This document shows positions 1 through 6,514 of a stretch of DNA of 13,143 nt, piece after piece. This stretch comes from Acidimicrobiales bacterium (GTDB lineage: Bacteria > Actinomycetota > Acidimicrobiia > Acidimicrobiales > CADCSY01). The notes beneath the pieces were generated by a model. The model was not told where the DNA came from and did no database searches. It saw only the letters and a program-made list of their open reading frames with translations. Each line of letters begins with the position of its first letter. The stretch's first letter is position 1. Location of the stretch: assembly GCA_030447125.1 (NCBI GenBank), contig JAUJLZ010000019.1, positions 1-13,143 of the forward strand, given 5' to 3'. A program made the position numbers and the translations under genes.

Positions 1-80
1 AGCGCCGCAAGCGCATGCGCAAGAAGAAGCACAAGAAGATGCTCAAGCGCACGCGCTTCCAACGCCGGGCCAAGAAGTAG
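1..80 (+). CDS. bS22-like (AURKAIP1/COX24 domain) small ribosomal protein, C-terminal part
   Basis: Frame 3 from the left edge encodes 25 residues, beginning RRKRMRKKKHKKM and ending RRAKK, then a TAG stop at 78-80. About half are Lys or Arg. This matches the 30-odd-residue actinobacterial AURKAIP1/COX24-domain protein, which was found as an extra small-subunit ribosomal protein (bS22) in mycobacterial ribosomes, and whose family members usually begin MGSVIKKRRKRM. Only about six N-terminal residues should therefore be missing to the left of the window. It is expected to bind 16S rRNA in the 30S subunit. It converges on ispE with an 11-nt gap and no visible terminator between them. The family call rests on composition and the KRRKRM core; length and position fit. 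Confidence 0.82.
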   Translation, partial: RRKRMRKKKHKKMLKRTRFQRRAKK

Positions 81-91
81 CGCTCCCCGCC

Positions 92-832
92 TCAGTCGGC
101 GGTCCCGACACTGCCCGCCACGATGTCCTCGCCGGTCGTTCGGGCGACGATCCTGCCCTCACCGGGGAAGGCACCGGCTACGAACCAGCTCGAGCCGCTC
201 CCCGCCAGCACCGGGGTGAGCCCAGTGGCGTCGCCCAGGCGATCCCGCCACTCGGCCAACGCCGGGGCCACATCGAGGGCGGCCGGCTCCAGGTCGTTGA
301 GGCCATCGCCGGTCGGGCCCCCCAGCCGGTCCCACGCCCGGTACACCTCGGCGGTGGCCACGCCGAAGGGCGGGATCAACAGCGTGTAGGCGCGCACCAC
401 CGGTGCCAACGGGGTGATCACCTCTCCCCCGCCGGTGACCCGGGCCCGGCCTCCGACCAGGCAGAAGGCGACGTCGGCACCGAGCGATGCTGCCAGGAGC
501 CGGTCCGAACAGCCCGCCCAGCGCAGCACGGCGGCGGCGTCGGCCGAGCCCCCACCCAATCCGGCACCGGCAGGGATCCGCTTGACCAAGCGGACGGCCG
601 CCCGCCGGTCGATCGCCGCCAGCGCTCGGCGCACCAGGTTGTCGTCGCCTTGGGGCACGGCCAACCCCGTCGCCCCCACCACCTCCAGATGGTCACCCTC
701 GTCGAAGGCGAGCTCGTCGGCCAGGTCGAGGGTGACCATCTCGGCGTCGATCTCGTGGTACCCGTCAGCCCTGGCGCCGGTGATGCGCAACGAGCACGTC
801 AACTTGGCCGGGGCGAACAGCACCACGCTCAC
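92..832 (-). CDS. ispE: 4-diphosphocytidyl-2-C-methyl-D-erythritol kinase (IspE)
   Basis: IspE phosphorylates the 2-hydroxyl of CDP-methylerythritol with ATP in the cytosolic MEP pathway to isopentenyl diphosphate. The 246-residue protein shows the GHMP-kinase layout. PAKL at 8-11 carries the conserved Lys10, and DGYHEI follows at 23-28. The Gly-rich ATP loop GAGLGGGSADAAA is at 89-101. GADVAFCLVGG at 118-128 carries the catalytic Asp120, and GSGSSWF at 211-217 is the C-terminal GHMP motif. It is some 40-50 residues shorter than many family members, but no motif is missing. The start is GTG, overlapping the ksgA stop in a GTGA tetranucleotide (829-832), which suggests translational coupling. 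It is the last gene of the minus-strand row. Only the MEP step is supported here; the rest of the pathway is outside the window. Confidence 0.95.
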   Translation of the reverse strand: MSVVLFAPAKLTCSLRITGARADGYHEIDAEMVTLDLADELAFDEGDHLEVVGATGLAVPQGDDNLVRRALAAIDRRAAVRLVKRIPAGAGLGGGSADAAAVLRWAGCSDRLLAASLGADVAFCLVGGRARVTGGGEVITPLAPVVRAYTLLIPPFGVATAEVYRAWDRLGGPTGDGLNDLEPAALDVAPALAEWRDRLGDATGLTPVLAGSGSSWFVAGAFPGEGRIVARTTGEDIVAGSVGTAD

Positions 833-1689
833 GAGCGGGCCCGATGCCGCTCGAGCGACGCCGCCAGCCGACCCCAGGCGGCTACGTCGAGCTCCTCCGC
901 CCGGGCTTCGGGGCGCACCCCGGCGGCGCTGAAGTCCTCGGCCTCGACCAGCCCGGCCAGGGCCCGCCGCAGCATCTTGCGCCGCTGGGCGAAGCCGGCC
1001 CGCACCAGGGCGAACAGCGCCTCGGGTGCCACCACGGCCGGGTCGACCGCCGGCGCCGGGCGACGCTCGAGGCTGACGAGCATCGATGCCACCGCCGGTT
1101 CCGGGAGGAACACCGTGGCCGGGACGCTGCCCGCCAGCCTGGCCGTGGACCAGTAGGCCACCTTGACCGAGACGGCGCCATAAGCAGCGTCGCCCACGCC
1201 GGCGGCCAGGCGTTCACCCACCTCCCGCTGCACCAGCACCAGCATGCGGGTGATGGCCGGCACCTGGTCGAGTAGGTCGGCCACCAATGGCGTGGCCACG
1301 TTGTAGGGGAGGTTGGCAACGAGGGACCAGCCCCGCCGGTTGTCGCTGACGTCGGGCCAGGGCCCCAGGAGCTCATCCCAGTCGAGGGCGAGGGCGTCGG
1401 CTTGGACCACGGTCGCCCCGACCGGCTCGACCATCTCCCGCAAGGCAGGGATGAGGTGCCGGTCGATCTCCACGGCCGTGACCTGCGCTCCCGTCTCACA
1501 CAGGGCGAGGGTGAGCGAGCCGAGTCCGGCGCCGATCTCAACCACCCGGTCGCCGGGGCGCAGGCGGGCCAGACGGGCGATGCGGCGGACGGTGTTGGGA
1601 TCGACGACGAAGTGCTGACCGAGCGCCCGGCTGGGACGAAGGCCGTACCGGGCCAGGAGGTCGGCGACCTCCCGACCAGAGAGGGTCAC
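829..1689 (-). CDS. rsmA: 16S rRNA (adenine1518-N6/adenine1519-N6)-dimethyltransferase RsmA/KsgA
   Basis: KsgA/RsmA uses S-adenosylmethionine to dimethylate two adjacent adenosines in the 3'-terminal hairpin of 16S rRNA, a late check on 30S assembly. From the chosen GTG the protein is 286 residues, the normal family length. ALGQHFVVD at 22-30 matches the family's N-terminal LGQxFL signature. EIGAGLGSLT at 51-60 is the SAM-binding loop, NLPYN at 126-130 is the catalytic motif IV, and FLPEPAVAS at 194-202 corresponds to the usual FxPxPxVxS. QRRKMLRRAL at 235-244 lies in the C-terminal helical domain. The frame is open 64 codons further upstream, but that stretch is basic low-complexity sequence lying inside the RlpA-like gene. 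The GTG at 1689 overlaps the TGA of that gene as GTGA, which fixes the start. The gene overlaps ispE downstream in the same way. Confidence 0.95.
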   Translation of the reverse strand: MTLSGREVADLLARYGLRPSRALGQHFVVDPNTVRRIARLARLRPGDRVVEIGAGLGSLTLALCETGAQVTAVEIDRHLIPALREMVEPVGATVVQADALALDWDELLGPWPDVSDNRRGWSLVANLPYNVATPLVADLLDQVPAITRMLVLVQREVGERLAAGVGDAAYGAVSVKVAYWSTARLAGSVPATVFLPEPAVASMLVSLERRPAPAVDPAVVAPEALFALVRAGFAQRRKMLRRALAGLVEAEDFSAAGVRPEARAEELDVAAWGRLAASLERHRARS

Positions 1690-2378
1690 CAGTCGAGGCG
1701 GGCGGGGAAGACCCCCTCTTCCAGCGGGGCGAGCCGGGAGAAGTCGTCCTTGTGCAGGTCGAGCACCTTGCCGTCCCCGCTGTAGGGGCCCCGGTCGTCG
1801 ACCGTGCAGGTGATGGACTTTCCAGAGTCGAGGTTGGTCACCGTGACGACGGTGCCTTTGTCGATGGTGCGGTGGGCGCACACCCCGGGTCGGGCTCCCG
1901 GGAGGTCATACCAGGAGACCATGCCCTCGTGGACGCCGTCGTCGTGGCTGGCCGAAAGCGCGGCCGGGCCCGGCGCGGGCGCAGCAGGTGGTGGCGGCGG
2001 GGGTGCCGTCGTGGTCGTGGTGGGGGCCGCCGTCGTCGTGGTCGACGGCACGGGCGCAGCCGTGGTGGTCGTGGTGGGCGCTTCGGTGGTCGCGGTGGGC
2101 GCTTCGGTGGTCGCAGGCTCGCTGACGGCCGGTGCTGGCGGGGGAGCGGCCGGCGCCTCGGTGGTCGGCGGCTCGTCGGGGATCACCACCGACGGCGTCA
2201 GCACGACGGTGGGCGAGGGTCCCCTCGGCATCGACGGCGCCTGGAGGGGCAAGACGGATGATCCGGGTGCGCCGGTCGCCACGATCACCTCTCCAGGCTC
2301 GTCGGCCGCCGGGGCCGGCGTCGTGAACACCCGGGGTCCGAGGACCACCGAGGCGGCGATGGCCACCAGCAGCCACAC
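1686..2378 (-). CDS. RlpA-like double-psi beta-barrel protein with Pro/Thr-rich stalk
   Basis: From the GTG at 2378 this is a 230-residue exported protein. A hydrophobic segment at about 1-14 is followed by a disordered stalk to about residue 140, rich in Pro, Thr and Ala, with blocks such as TTEAPTATTEAP and TTTTTAAP. The double-psi beta-barrel of the RlpA/DPBB family occupies 150-230. Typical features there are GMVSWYD (152-158), KGTVVTVTNL (174-183) and DDRGPYSGDGKVLDL (194-208); RlpA proteins carry a similar DRGPF...DLS. Cys167 and Cys191 could form a disulfide. RlpA-type proteins bind or cleave peptidoglycan glycan; activity here is not proven. The signal segment from GTG lacks basic residues. 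An in-frame CTG at 2408, 5 nt after a GGTGGAG Shine-Dalgarno-like site, would add MTSKESTFRR and give a better N-region. The gene sits in the rpfB/yabE slot between tatD and ksgA. Confidence 0.82.
   Translation of the reverse strand: MWLLVAIAASVVLGPRVFTTPAPAADEPGEVIVATGAPGSSVLPLQAPSMPRGPSPTVVLTPSVVIPDEPPTTEAPAAPPPAPAVSEPATTEAPTATTEAPTTTTTAAPVPSTTTTAAPTTTTTAPPPPPPAAPAPGPAALSASHDDGVHEGMVSWYDLPGARPGVCAHRTIDKGTVVTVTNLDSGKSITCTVDDRGPYSGDGKVLDLHKDDFSRLAPLEEGVFPARLDW
2073..2114 (+). repeat. 21-bp perfect tandem duplication in the stalk of the RlpA-like gene
   Basis: Two identical adjacent 21-bp copies (2073-2093 and 2094-2114, unit starting GGTGGGCGCTTCGG) lie in the stalk-coding part. On the coding strand each copy gives seven residues of the TTEAPTA type, so the frame is kept. 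A diverged relative of the unit appears near 2152-2170. Such in-frame repeats commonly change stalk length by slippage or recombination; variation in this organism is inference. Confidence 0.75.
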
Positions 2379-2438
2379 GCGACGAAACGTACTTTCCTTG
2401 GACGTCAGGACTCCACCCTCTCCCCTTGGGACCCTCGG

Positions 2439-2467
2439 ACCCTAAGAGGGTCGTAACCAGACTGCAA
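2439..2467 (-). promoter_or_regulatory. candidate promoter for the RlpA-like gene, ksgA and ispE
   Basis: The 92-bp gap between tatD and the RlpA-like gene holds, on the minus strand, TTGCAG (2467-2462), a 17-nt spacer, then TAGGGT (2444-2439). This fits an actinobacterial housekeeping promoter with a TANNNT -10 element. The start of transcription would be near 2432, leaving about 55 nt of leader before the GTG at 2378. A 6-bp stem (GACCCT/AGGGTC, 2438-2452) overlaps the -10. The leader is too short for the riboswitches known upstream of some rpf genes. This rests on pattern alone. Confidence 0.35.
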
Positions 2468-2470
2468 CTT

Positions 2471-3223
2471 TCAGGGCACAGGCGGCAGATCGAAGAGGCG
2501 GGCGGCAGTGGCCGACGACGCCTCCTCGATCTCCTCGACCGCCACACCCTTGGCCACCGCCACCGCCGCCCCCACCAGGGGGACCCACGCCGGGCGGTTG
2601 GTCTGACCCCGATGAGGGACCGGGGCCAGGTAGGGGCTGTCGGTCTCCACCGTCAACCGGTCCACGGGGCAGGCGACAGCGGCTTGGCGCAGCGCCGACG
2701 CCCCCTTGAAGCTCACGATGCCGCTGAAGCTGAGGACCGCCCCCGTGGCCAACGCCCGCTCGGCCTCGGCCGTCCCGCCTGTGAAGCAATGGAAGACCGT
2801 GCGCGCCGGCGTCCCCTCGGCGGCCAGGATGGCGAAGGTGTCATCCCACGCGTCACGGGTGTGGATGACGAGGGCCAGGTCGTGGGCGTGGGCCAAGCCC
2901 ACCTGGGCGGCGAAGACCTGGCGTTGCACCGGGCGGGGCGAGTGGTCGTAGTGGTAGTCGAGGCCGCACTCCCCCACCGCCACCACCGCGGGCTCGTCCA
3001 GTAGGTCGACGAGGCCGTCGAGGTTTCCGCTGGCGTCGTGGGGGTGGACGCCGGCGGTGGCCCACACCCCCTCGTGGCTTTGCGCCACCTCGATGGCGGT
3101 CCGGGAGCTGGCCACGTCGGTCCCTACGTTGACCAGACGACCTACGCCGGCGGCCACGGCCTCGGCGATGGTCGCCGTGCCCTCGGTGCCCGCAGGGACA
3201 TGGCAATGGCTGTCGGTCCACAT
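2471..3223 (-). CDS. tatD: TatD-family metal-dependent deoxyribonuclease
   Basis: TatD proteins are amidohydrolase-fold, metal-dependent 3'-5' exonucleases linked to DNA repair and quality control. The 250-residue protein has the family metal ligands in order: His6 and His8 in DSHCH, Glu85 in VGECGLDYHY, His121 in VIHTRDA, His145 in FHCFTGG and Asp195 in VETDSPYLAP. Length is typical (about 250-270). The start is ATG, with no strong Shine-Dalgarno visible, 18 nt after the metG stop, so it is probably translated from the metG message. Its place directly after metG and before a cell-wall enzyme gene and ksgA is the widely conserved Gram-positive order. The substrate of individual TatD proteins is often uncertain. 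Confidence 0.93.
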   Translation of the reverse strand: MWTDSHCHVPAGTEGTATIAEAVAAGVGRLVNVGTDVASSRTAIEVAQSHEGVWATAGVHPHDASGNLDGLVDLLDEPAVVAVGECGLDYHYDHSPRPVQRQVFAAQVGLAHAHDLALVIHTRDAWDDTFAILAAEGTPARTVFHCFTGGTAEAERALATGAVLSFSGIVSFKGASALRQAAVACPVDRLTVETDSPYLAPVPHRGQTNRPAWVPLVGAAVAVAKGVAVEEIEEASSATAARLFDLPPVP

Positions 3224-3241
3224 AGGTCGAGGCCCAGACGC

Positions 3242-4753
3242 TCAGGTGGGGGCCAGGCGGGGGAACAGCGGGGCGGCCCTGTCGACGGGCAGTCCCCCTG
3301 GGTAGCCACCCCACACGGCGGCCTCGGGCAGGCGCTGCTGGTCGGGCCGACCGTCGAGTCCGAGGCGGCGCCACAGCTCGGCACAGGCCCCAGGCATGGC
3401 CGGAGAGGCCAGCACGGCGACGATCCGCAGCACCTCCAGAGCCGCTCCCAGCACGGCATCGACGCCAGGGCCGGGCTCCGCCTTCCACGGCTCGTTGGCC
3501 TCGAGGTGGGCGTTGGCCTCGCGCAAGAGGCGCCAGGTGGCATCCAGGGCCTCGTGGGTCGCCAACCGCTCCCAGGCGTCGGCTGCGTCCCGGTAGGCCT
3601 CGGCCGCCACCGCGGCCAGGGGGGTGTCGGTCGGTGGTGCCGGCCCGATCCCCCCACACTTCTTGGCGACGACGGTGGCCACCCGGCTGAGCAGGTTGCC
3701 CAGGTTGTTGGCCAAGTCTGCGTTGAAGCGAGCGACCATGCCCTCGTAGCTGAACTCGCCGTCGGCACCGAGGGGGACGTCGCGCAGGAAGTGGTACCGG
3801 GTCCCGTCGACGCCGAAGTCGGCGACCAGGTCGGCGGGGGCGATGTGGTTGAACGCCGTCTTGCTCATCTTCTCCCCGCTGACCAGCAGGTAGCCGTGCA
3901 CCTGGATGCGATGGGGGGGCGCCAGCCCGGCGGCCAGCAACATCGCCGGCCAGTAGACGCAGTGGAAGCGCAAGATGTCCTTGCCGATGACGTGGTGGAC
4001 AGCCGGCCACCACCGTTCGAAGCGCTCGGGGTCCTCGCCGTAGCCGATGGCTGTGGCGTAGTTGACGAGGGCGTCGTACCACACGTAGAAGACGTGCGCC
4101 GGATCCCAGGGCACGGGGACGCCCCAGGAGATCGAGGTCCGGCTGATGGAGATGTCGGTCAGTCCCCCCCGGATGAGACCGAGGGCCTCGTTGCGCTTGG
4201 CCTCGGGACGGATGGCTTCGGGGTGGGTATCGAGCCACTCGAGCAGGGGCTGCTGGAAGCGGCTGAGGCGAAAGAAGTAGTTCTCCTCTTTGAACACCTC
4301 GACGGGACGACGATGGACGGGACAGAGCCCCGCGACCAGGTCGGCCTCCACGTAGTAGGCCTCGCAGGCCACGCAGTACAGGCCCTCGTAGGAGTCGAGC
4401 TCGATGTGGCCGTTGTCGTAGATGGCCTGGAGCAGGCCGCCCACGGCGCGGGCGTGGCGAGGTTCGGTGGTACGGATGAAGTCGTCGTAGCTGATGTCGA
4501 GCTGGTGCCAGGCCTGGCTGAAGCGCTCGCTGGTGCGATCGGCATGTTCGAGGGGGCTCACGCCGTTGGCCTCGGCCGCCCGGACGATCTTGAGACCGTG
4601 CTCGTCAGTACCGGTGAGGAAGAACACATCGTCACCCACCAGGCGGTGCCAACGACTGACGGCGTCGCCCACGATGGTGGTGTAGGCGTGGCCGATGTGG
4701 GGCGCGTCGTTGACGTAGTAGATCGGCGTGGTGAGGTAGAAGGGCCGGGCCAC
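3242..4753 (-). CDS. metG: methionyl-tRNA synthetase
   Basis: MetG charges tRNA-Met, including the initiator, with methionine using ATP in the cytosol. The 503-residue class I synthetase has HIGH at 19-22 within APHIGHAYTT and KMSKT at 295-299 within VSGEKMSKTAF. The connective insertion contains CVAC at 127-130 and CPVH at 144-147, a single Cys/Cys/Cys/His zinc knuckle of the kind seen in the Thermus enzyme. The helical anticodon-binding domain follows from about 330. There is no C-terminal EMAP/Trbp111-like tRNA-binding domain, as in other synthetases of this length. The start is GTG, preceded by GAGG a few nt upstream and 9 nt after the rmuC stop, so the two genes are likely co-transcribed. 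tatD follows after 18 nt. Confidence 0.96.
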   Translation of the reverse strand: MARPFYLTTPIYYVNDAPHIGHAYTTIVGDAVSRWHRLVGDDVFFLTGTDEHGLKIVRAAEANGVSPLEHADRTSERFSQAWHQLDISYDDFIRTTEPRHARAVGGLLQAIYDNGHIELDSYEGLYCVACEAYYVEADLVAGLCPVHRRPVEVFKEENYFFRLSRFQQPLLEWLDTHPEAIRPEAKRNEALGLIRGGLTDISISRTSISWGVPVPWDPAHVFYVWYDALVNYATAIGYGEDPERFERWWPAVHHVIGKDILRFHCVYWPAMLLAAGLAPPHRIQVHGYLLVSGEKMSKTAFNHIAPADLVADFGVDGTRYHFLRDVPLGADGEFSYEGMVARFNADLANNLGNLLSRVATVVAKKCGGIGPAPPTDTPLAAVAAEAYRDAADAWERLATHEALDATWRLLREANAHLEANEPWKAEPGPGVDAVLGAALEVLRIVAVLASPAMPGACAELWRRLGLDGRPDQQRLPEAAVWGGYPGGLPVDRAAPLFPRLAPT

Positions 4754-4762
4754 CGCCTCAAT

Positions 4763-5866
4763 CTACCGACCGCCGCCGGCCCACTCCGGGCCGTTCCCTC
4801 CGACCTCGACCGGCTGCGGGAGCTCGGCCACCGGGAGGCCCCGTTGCCGGCGGAGCTCTTCCACCCGGGCCAACGGCCGCTCGAGCGCCCGGCGCCTCGT
4901 CCCCGACAGCTCCCGGTAGGCCATCTCGACTCCTTCGACGGCTCGGCCCACCTTGTCGAGCGATGCGCAGAACCGGTCCCACTGCTCAGCGAACGCCCCC
5001 AGGGCCGAGAGGATCTCGCCCGAGGTGTGCTCCACCGCGGCGCTGTCGACGGCCTGGCGCACCACGGCCAGCACGGCGAAGAGGCTGAGTGGCGAGCACA
5101 GCACGACCTTCTGACGCAGGGCGACCTCGATCAACTCGGGGTCGTGCTCGTGGACAAAGGCGTAGATGCTCTCGTTGGGGATGAAGGCCAGGACGTACTC
5201 GAGCGTCCCGTTGGCCGGGTCGACGTACCCCCGACCACCCAGCTCCCGCACCCGGGCCCGCACGTCGCGCAAGAAAGCGCGGCGATGGAGCAGGTGTTCG
5301 TGGTCGGTGGCTGCCTCCAGGCAGCGGGCGTAGTTGGCGACCGGGAACTTGGCGTCCATGTGCAGCACCAGGTCACGGGGAAGCAGAAACGTGAAGTCCG
5401 GCACCGTGCCTCCCGGAAGGCCGCGCTGCCGCACGTAGCTCACGCCCTCCACCAACCCCGACAGCCGCAGGACGTCGTCGGCCATGCGCTCTCCCCACTG
5501 GCCCCGAGCCTTGGGATTGGCCAGGACCTCCCGCAATGCCGCCGCCGTAGTGGTGAGGTTGGCCGTCTGGTCGACGACGGCCCGCAGTTGGGAGGTGAGC
5601 TCCCCGTGTTGGCGGCCCCGCTCCGCCTCCAGCCGGGTCAGGGTTTGCGTCATGCGCCCCAGCTCTGCCGACAGCGAACGGAGCTGCCCGTCGATCATCC
5701 CCTGCGTGGCGCCCAGCCGCTGATCGGCGACGGCCACCACGGTGTCCACCAACTCCGAACCGCCCGACCCCACCCGGCCTTGGGCAACCCACAGGGCGAT
5801 GGCGGCGCCACCGGTCAGCCCGACGCACAGGGCCAGGAACGAGAGCACCACCACGGCGACGTCCAT
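4763..5866 (-). CDS. rmuC: RmuC-family DNA recombination protein
   Basis: RmuC-family proteins carry a restriction-endonuclease-like fold and limit recombination at inverted repeats; the biochemical activity is poorly defined. From the ATG at 5866 the protein is 367 residues. It has an N-terminal membrane segment at about 3-28, a helical, probably coiled-coil region at about 40-115, then the nuclease-like core. That core contains NPKARGQWGE (117-126) and VPDFTFLLPRDLVLHMDAKFP (155-175), including the DAK that matches the family's DxK catalytic signature. The tail after about 330 is Arg/Pro-rich. A GTG at 5896 would add ten residues, but no ribosome site precedes either start. A CATACT hexamer exactly 7 nt before the ATG suggests a leaderless message and favours 5866. 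It is the first gene of the minus-strand row, divergent from furA. Confidence 0.9.
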   Translation of the reverse strand: MDVAVVVLSFLALCVGLTGGAAIALWVAQGRVGSGGSELVDTVVAVADQRLGATQGMIDGQLRSLSAELGRMTQTLTRLEAERGRQHGELTSQLRAVVDQTANLTTTAAALREVLANPKARGQWGERMADDVLRLSGLVEGVSYVRQRGLPGGTVPDFTFLLPRDLVLHMDAKFPVANYARCLEAATDHEHLLHRRAFLRDVRARVRELGGRGYVDPANGTLEYVLAFIPNESIYAFVHEHDPELIEVALRQKVVLCSPLSLFAVLAVVRQAVDSAAVEHTSGEILSALGAFAEQWDRFCASLDKVGRAVEGVEMAYRELSGTRRRALERPLARVEELRRQRGLPVAELPQPVEVGGNGPEWAGGGR

Positions 5867-5879
5867 GATCGGCAGTATG
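5864..5879 (-). promoter_or_regulatory. candidate leaderless -10 element and start of rmuC
   Basis: On the minus strand CATACT (5879-5874) lies 7 nt before the ATG at 5866, the spacing expected when transcription starts at the A of the start codon. No Shine-Dalgarno sequence is seen. The -35 region is poor (TTCCGG with an 18-nt spacer). If correct, it drives rmuC-metG-tatD and decides the rmuC start. Confidence 0.35.
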
Positions 5880-5967
5880 ACGAAGGGGTGGGACACTCCG
5901 GAACGTGAGGAGGTTCTCGCCTCGCCTCACACGACATGACGGCGGACGAGCACGCTTCCCGCTAGCG

Positions 5968-6004
5968 TTGAACCACTCCACGTTGGGGTAACCTCCCCGC
6001 CATG
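5968..6004 (+). promoter_or_regulatory. candidate leaderless promoter of furA-catalase
   Basis: TTGAAC (5968-5973), a 15-nt spacer and TAACCT (5989-5994) are followed 7 nt later by the furA ATG at 6002. The -10 matches TANNNT and its distance to the ATG predicts a leaderless transcript. No Shine-Dalgarno is visible: the bases before the ATG are CCTCCCCGCC, which could not pair with 16S rRNA. The short spacer would make the promoter weak, as expected for a regulated one. A FurA operator probably overlaps it, but I cannot point to a convincing palindrome. Confidence 0.42.
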
Positions 6005-6514
6005 CCAGGGGACGAGCTCGCCGAGGATCTGACTCGGCGGTTGCGCACCGCGGGTCTGCGGGTAACCGCGTCTCGTATGGCGGTGCTCGAGGCGGTGTGC
6101 CACCAGCCCCACAGCGACGCGGAGCAGGTGGCCGAGGCCGCCCGTGGGCGCGTGGGGAGCCTGTCCACCCAGGCCGTCTACAACAACCTGCATGCCCTCG
6201 ACCGTGCGGGCCTGGTGCGACGCATCCAACCCGCGGGGGGCCCGGCCCGTTACGAGGCGCGCGTCGCCGACAACCACCACCACGTCGTGTGCCGGGTGTG
6301 CGCCACCACCTCCGACGTCAACTGCGCGGTCGGGTCGGCTCCCTGCCTCGACGCCTCGGACACCCACGGGTTCGAGATCGACGAGGCCGAGGTGACCTTC
6401 TGGGGTACGTGTCCCCCATGTCGGGGGCTCGTGCCCGTCGCCGCCCTCGCCCCCGCGAGCCTCCCCCCGAACGAGCCCCTGCCCGAGCAAGTCCACCCGA
6501 GAGGACGACCATGA
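6002..6514 (+). CDS. furA: FurA/CatR-type Fur-family transcriptional repressor
   Basis: Fur-family repressors bind DNA as metal-loaded dimers; the FurA/CatR branch represses the adjacent catalase or peroxidase gene until peroxide oxidises it. The protein has 170 residues. A winged helix-turn-helix spans about 10-80 ([12 protein letters not shown] at 19-30; recognition region [18 protein letters not shown] at 55-72). The dimerisation and metal domain contains [10 protein letters not shown] at 91-100 and CPPC at 137-140, together the four-Cys structural zinc site. His37, His92, His94 and Asp105 align by eye with PerR sensing-site ligands. The stretch [15 protein letters not shown] and the later [14 protein letters not shown] closely resemble mycobacterial FurA. 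A Pro-rich tail follows after about 145. Its stop overlaps the catalase ATG (ATGA, 6511-6514), so coupled expression and autoregulation are likely. Confidence 0.9.
   Translation: MPGDELAEDLTRRLRTAGLRVTASRMAVLEAVCHQPHSDAEQVAEAARGRVGSLSTQAVYNNLHALDRAGLVRRIQPAGGPARYEARVADNHHHVVCRVCATTSDVNCAVGSAPCLDASDTHGFEIDEAEVTFWGTCPPCRGLVPVAALAPASLPPNEPLPEQVHPRGRP

Noticed and set aside
1690..1881. A 64-codon N-terminal extension of KsgA
   Set aside because: It overlaps the barrel-coding part of the RlpA-like gene and is basic low-complexity sequence; the GTG at 1689 gives the normal family length.
3038..5908. A 956-codon open frame on the plus strand opposite tatD, metG and rmuC
   Set aside because: Its translation is Gly/Val/His/Asp-rich low-complexity sequence with no recognisable domain, while the minus strand encodes three clear protein families. 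Long antisense frames are expected at this GC content.
5905..5930. Inverted repeat GTGAGG-N14-CCTCAC as a FurA box
   Set aside because: It is GC-rich, only 6 bp per arm, more than 70 bp upstream of the furA start and unlike the AT-rich operators reported for Fur proteins. It could be chance in a GC-rich region.
6097..6510. An upstream extension of the catalase frame by 138 codons
   Set aside because: It lies wholly inside furA, is Arg/Pro-rich and has no similarity to catalase N-termini; the ATG at 6511 has a ribosome site and the ATGA overlap.
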